A stretch of DNA of 64,000 bases from JBPOFM01 sp051252455 (GTDB taxonomy: Bacteria > Bacteroidota > Bacteroidia > Flavobacteriales > Flavobacteriaceae), in assembly GCA_051252455.1 (NCBI GenBank), contig JBPOFM010000003.1:186001-250000 (forward strand), given 5' to 3'. A program made the translations under genes and the position numbers. Below, in pieces: positions 60,887 to 64,000 of the stretch. Position 1 is the stretch's first letter, and each line of letters opens with the position of its first letter. The notes below the pieces were generated by a model. It did no database searches, had not been told where the DNA came from, and saw nothing but the letters and a program-made list of their open reading frames with translations.

Positions 60887-63183
60887 TTTAGAATAAATTG
60901 AGTAGTTAGACTTGCATTGGAGTCTCCACCGACGAAAACTTTGAAATCACCAGGCTCTACCACAAACTCGCCATTGTTGTTGTAGAAACCTAGTTCTTGG
61001 TCTGTTAGTGTTAAATTCATACGTTTAGTTTCATTCGGATTCAATTCAATTAGTTCAAATCCTTTTAACTCACGAACAGGGCGTGTGATACTTGCAAATT
61101 CATCTCTTAAATAGAGTTGTGCTACTTCTTTTCCTTTAATCTTCCCAGTATTTTTTAAATCAAAAGACACCTGTACTTTGTTGTTCGATTCCATTGTAAC
61201 CTTCAAATTGCTGTATTCAAACGTGGTGTAACTTAAACCGTAACCGAATGGATATAATGGCTCGTTGCTAACATCAGAATAATGTGACCAAAATACTTCT
61301 CCCGGGGCTGGTAAGTTGGGACGCCCTGTACTTTTGTGGTTATAATAGATAGGTACCTGACCCACATTTTTTGGGAATGTCATTGGTAATTTGCCACTTG
61401 GGTTATAATCTCCATAAAGTACTTGCGCGATGGCGTTACCACTCTGGGTTCCTAAATGCCACGCCTCGACAATGGCAGGAACGTGTTCATCTGCCCAATT
61501 GATGGTCAGAGGACGACCATTGTTGAGCACTAAAACTATATTTTTGTTGACTTTATAGACTTCTTCCAACAACTCTTGTTGCACACCGGGAAGATTTAAG
61601 TCAGTTCGACTGCGTCCTTCGCCAGTTTGAAGTCCATGCTCACCCAATACCATAATGACCACATCCGACTTTTTTGCGGTTGAAATTGCTTCAGCAAACC
61701 CACTTTTATCGGACATATTGATGTTCAGTTCCTTTGGAAAGAGTACTTCTCCTGTTGCTACGTCGGCACCTTTGGCATAAGTTATTGTATTTCCTTTATA
61801 GGCTTTCAACCCTTCCAATACAGATACCGCTGTGTTATCGTCAGCACCAATTCTCCAGCTGCCCAAGGGACTTGTTTTATCGTTCGCTAAAGCGCCAATC
61901 ACAGCGATTTTTTGACCTTCTTTTTTTAAAGGCAGTACGTTGTTTTTGTTCTTAAGTAAAACGATTGATTTTTTTGCCACATCCAACACGGCATCCTGAA
62001 AGCGTTGGCTTCCTGTGACTTCTTTTTCTATATCTTCGTTGCAATATTTATAGGGATCGTCGAATAAGCCCAATTCAAATTTTACTCTTAAGATGCGTTT
62101 TACAGCATCGTCAATCAATGCTTCATCTACTTTTCCAGATTTGACCAAAGACGCCAATTCGTTAACATACGCATAGGATTCCATATCCATATCAGAGCCC
62201 GCTTTAACTGAAAGCTCTGCGGCTTGATTGCGATCTTTTGCTTGTCTATGGGCAATCATTTCGTTCATGGAACCCCAGTCGGACACCACAAAACCATCAA
62301 AGTTCCATTGCTCTTTTAGAATATCACGTTGTAAATAGCTACTTCCTGTTGCGGGAATTCCGTTGAGCTCATTAAAGGAATTCATAAACGTTTTGACACC
62401 AGCTTCGACAGACACCTTGAACGGCGGGAAAATAATATTGTGGAGTGTGGAAGTACCAACATCTACGGTATTGTAATCTCTACCCGCTTCTGCAAAACCA
62501 TAACCCGCAAAATGTTTGGCACAGGCTGCAATGGTTTTAGATGATGCTAAATTATCGCCTTGAAACCCTTGAATTCTTGCGATGGCTATTTTAGAACCCA
62601 AGTATGGGTCTTCTCCCGCACCTTCCATGACTCTTCCCCAACGTGCATCACGGGAAATATCCACCATAGGCGCAAAAGTCCAATTAATGCCTGCTGCCGC
62701 CGCTTCTTCGGCCGCGACTTGCGCAGATAATTTCATAGCTTCCAAATCCCAACTTGCAGCTTCCGCCAAAGGAATTGGACTGATGGTTTTATATCCATGT
62801 ACGACATCAAAACCTATAATCAATGGTATGCCCAAGCGTGTTTCTTCGACTGCAATTTTTTGCACCGCCTTCACTTCCTTGACCCCTGTTACATTCAGCA
62901 TGGAACCAACCCATCCTTTTTTTAAATGGTCATACTTTTGTGCTGCATCCCCATTACCCGGCACTGGTCCTGTAACGTCCCAAAAACCGTTGTATTGATT
63001 CATTTGACCAATCTTTTCTTCCAAGGTCATTTTCAATAACAATGCGTTGACTTTAATATCAATGGAATCGATTTCAGTTTCCTGAATCCCATCATTTGAT
63101 ATGACAGTTGCATTGGCGTCCATGCAGGACTCCAATGCAATTATCGAGCTAAATAAAACAAATATGAATATGATATTTCTCAT
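60883..63183 (-). CDS. GH3 family beta-glucosidase, lipoprotein
   Basis: The protein has 766 residues. The signal peptide ends in a lipobox-like IALESC with Cys20, so it is anchored in a membrane. The GH3 N-terminal barrel has IIGFDVVHGYKT, CAKHFAGYGF (Lys-His substrate-binding pair) and nucleophile Asp302 in GFVVSDWGSM. The C-terminal alpha/beta sandwich has VIMVLGEHGLQTGEGRSRTDL with the acid/base region, and a fibronectin III-like domain ends the chain (YPFGYGLSYTTFEYSNL). It releases glucose from the ends of beta-glucans or oligosaccharides made by the two GH16 enzymes that flank it. It abuts the upstream GH16 gene without a gap. Confidence 0.94.
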   Translation of the reverse strand: MRNIIFIFVLFSSIIALESCMDANATVISNDGIQETEIDSIDIKVNALLLKMTLEEKIGQMNQYNGFWDVTGPVPGNGDAAQKYDHLKKGWVGSMLNVTGVKEVKAVQKIAVEETRLGIPLIIGFDVVHGYKTISPIPLAEAASWDLEAMKLSAQVAAEEAAAAGINWTFAPMVDISRDARWGRVMEGAGEDPYLGSKIAIARIQGFQGDNLASSKTIAACAKHFAGYGFAEAGRDYNTVDVGTSTLHNIIFPPFKVSVEAGVKTFMNSFNELNGIPATGSSYLQRDILKEQWNFDGFVVSDWGSMNEMIAHRQAKDRNQAAELSVKAGSDMDMESYAYVNELASLVKSGKVDEALIDDAVKRILRVKFELGLFDDPYKYCNEDIEKEVTGSQRFQDAVLDVAKKSIVLLKNKNNVLPLKKEGQKIAVIGALANDKTSPLGSWRIGADDNTAVSVLEGLKAYKGNTITYAKGADVATGEVLFPKELNINMSDKSGFAEAISTAKKSDVVIMVLGEHGLQTGEGRSRTDLNLPGVQQELLEEVYKVNKNIVLVLNNGRPLTINWADEHVPAIVEAWHLGTQSGNAIAQVLYGDYNPSGKLPMTFPKNVGQVPIYYNHKSTGRPNLPAPGEVFWSHYSDVSNEPLYPFGYGLSYTTFEYSNLKVTMESNNKVQVSFDLKNTGKIKGKEVAQLYLRDEFASITRPVRELKGFELIELNPNETKRMNLTLTDQELGFYNNNGEFVVEPGDFKVFVGGDSNASLTTQFILK

Positions 63184-64000
63184 CTATTCAAACACTTTAA
63201 CATAATCAATTTCCATTGATGATTCTGTAAATGCAGGATCTACTGTTCCACCAAGGCTTCCGCCCATGGCGACATTGAGAATAACGAAAAAGTCGCTGTT
63301 GAACGGTGTTGAAGCCGTGTTGGCAAAGGAATGAAAAACAGTATCATCCACTAGAATTTTGATGACATCTGGAGTCCATTCTACTGTATAATTATGAAAT
63401 TCTGTGGTCGAGGTGGGATTTGCTATTGAATTTCCATTCCCTGCACCTGGAGAGACTCCGGGATAATGTAATGTTCCCAAGGTTGTATTCTTGTCCTGAC
63501 CAGTCTGTTCCATAATATCAATTTCGCCACAGGCGGGCCAAGTATTGGTCTCATAATCGGCACCAAGCATCCATATGGCCGGCCAAGTACCAGTTGCTTC
63601 TGGAAGTTTAGCTCTTACTTCTACTCTTCCATATGTAAATTCGCGTAAATTTTCTGATTTTAATCTTGACGATGTATAACCGTTACCATTGGCTTTCGCG
63701 GTAATTTTAAGGAAGCCACCTTCGACGATCACATTTTCGGCATTGTCGGTATAGGTTTGCAATTCTCCATTACCCCATCCGTTATCACCTGTTCCAAGAT
63801 CGAAGGTCCAATTTGTTGGGTCAGGAGCACCATCGGTGTCGAAATTATCTTCCCATAAAATTGTATTATAAATAGAAGTAAAGCCTCCCGCACCTGGTTC
63901 TTCGGACGTTATTGTAAACCACCACGTAAAATCACCGTTGCCGTCTACAGTTGCCAAAATTAATTCATTAGGGACCGATCGATCAAAAATCCTGTATTGA
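63184..64000 (-). CDS. GH16 laminarinase-type enzyme, N-terminus beyond the window
   Basis: The frame is open through the window edge: before the TTG at 63957, residues QYRIFDRSVPNELIL lead into TVDGNGDFTWWFTI, so the true start lies beyond 64000. That leading part is of the kind seen before the catalytic domain in SusE/PKD-like extensions of Bacteroidota glucan-binding proteins. The GH16 domain begins near TILWEDNFDTDGAPDPTNW and holds TWPAIWMLGADY and the catalytic CGEIDIMEQTG. It ends SMEIDYVKVFE at a TAG directly followed by the GH3 ATG. It should cleave beta-1,3-glucan, and the extension may bind glycan or anchor the enzyme. Confidence 0.93.
   Translation of the reverse strand, partial: QYRIFDRSVPNELILATVDGNGDFTWWFTITSEEPGAGGFTSIYNTILWEDNFDTDGAPDPTNWTFDLGTGDNGWGNGELQTYTDNAENVIVEGGFLKITAKANGNGYTSSRLKSENLREFTYGRVEVRAKLPEATGTWPAIWMLGADYETNTWPACGEIDIMEQTGQDKNTTLGTLHYPGVSPGAGNGNSIANPTSTTEFHNYTVEWTPDVIKILVDDTVFHSFANTASTPFNSDFFVILNVAMGGSLGGTVDPAFTESSMEIDYVKVFE

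Noticed and set aside
62582..62998. 138-residue plus-strand frame opposite the GH3 gene
   Set aside because: Antisense shadow of a confident GH3 domain.

Overview
The window is AT-rich chromosomal DNA from a member of the Bacteroidota, most likely a marine Flavobacteriaceae. The evidence is the type IX secretion system (T9SS) sorting domains of both type A and type B, a DnaJ with the shortened flavobacterial zinc finger, Bacteroidota-type promoters (TTG/TTTG, about 20 nt, TAnnTTTG), weak ribosome binding sites, many proteins ending their signal peptide in xAQ, and a laminarin-type polysaccharide locus. It carries about 47 supported protein genes (two of them cut by the window edges), several decayed genes, short tandem repeats and a good set of intrinsic terminators. 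I found no rRNA, tRNA, CRISPR array or intact insertion sequence.

Layout. 1-9232: three tandem genes for very large secreted proteins with T9SS type B C-termini, the middle one with eleven repeats of about 94 residues. 9354-11946: uvrB, two arrays of 7-bp tandem repeats, and a TerB-like gene. 12089-18984: housekeeping and metabolism (esterase, DUF1456, cysH, a small lipoprotein, sucC, an ACT-like protein divergent from lysA, an AI-2E family permease). 19381-23680: an orphan Pycsar-type membrane effector, then a TPR sensor kinase directly abutting a LytTR response regulator, and a secreted protein of unknown function. 23745-33299: small secreted proteins, an epimerase, a metallo-hydrolase remnant behind a repeat-like element, then a same-strand run of two SnoaL-like proteins, an MFS permease, an SGNH-like protein, an MBOAT acyltransferase and a DUF1624 acetyltransferase, which looks like an envelope or glycan O-acylation cassette. 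33300-37776: cupin, DUF1206, DinB, M23 and M28 genes.

37910-43962 (minus strand) is a tight six-gene run: ABC exporter ATPase, its permease, MscS channel, outer-membrane barrel, sigma-54-type response regulator without a DNA-binding domain, and PPK2. It is separated by a terminator from grpE-dnaJ (44200-45909), which has a very clear promoter. 46167-49183 holds a VOC protein, a frameshifted small membrane gene, mpl, and a TPR protein with a TTA microsatellite in its signal peptide. 49378-55425 encodes a bacterial alpha-2-macroglobulin with a thioester motif.

56500-64000 (minus strand) is the end of a beta-1,3-glucan (laminarin) utilisation locus: LacI regulator, a triple-module T9SS type A glucan-binding candidate, then GH16, GH3 and a second GH16 overlapping or abutting one another. 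The second GH16 runs off the window, so any SusC/SusD pair would lie beyond 64000.

Nothing here is clearly a wholly new system. The best leads are the frameshifted T-tract gene, the TTA repeat in a signal peptide, the disulfide/acidic-loop repeat adhesins, the ACT-like protein facing lysA, the orphan Pycsar effector, the O-acylation cassette and the stacked decayed frames inside the glucan locus.
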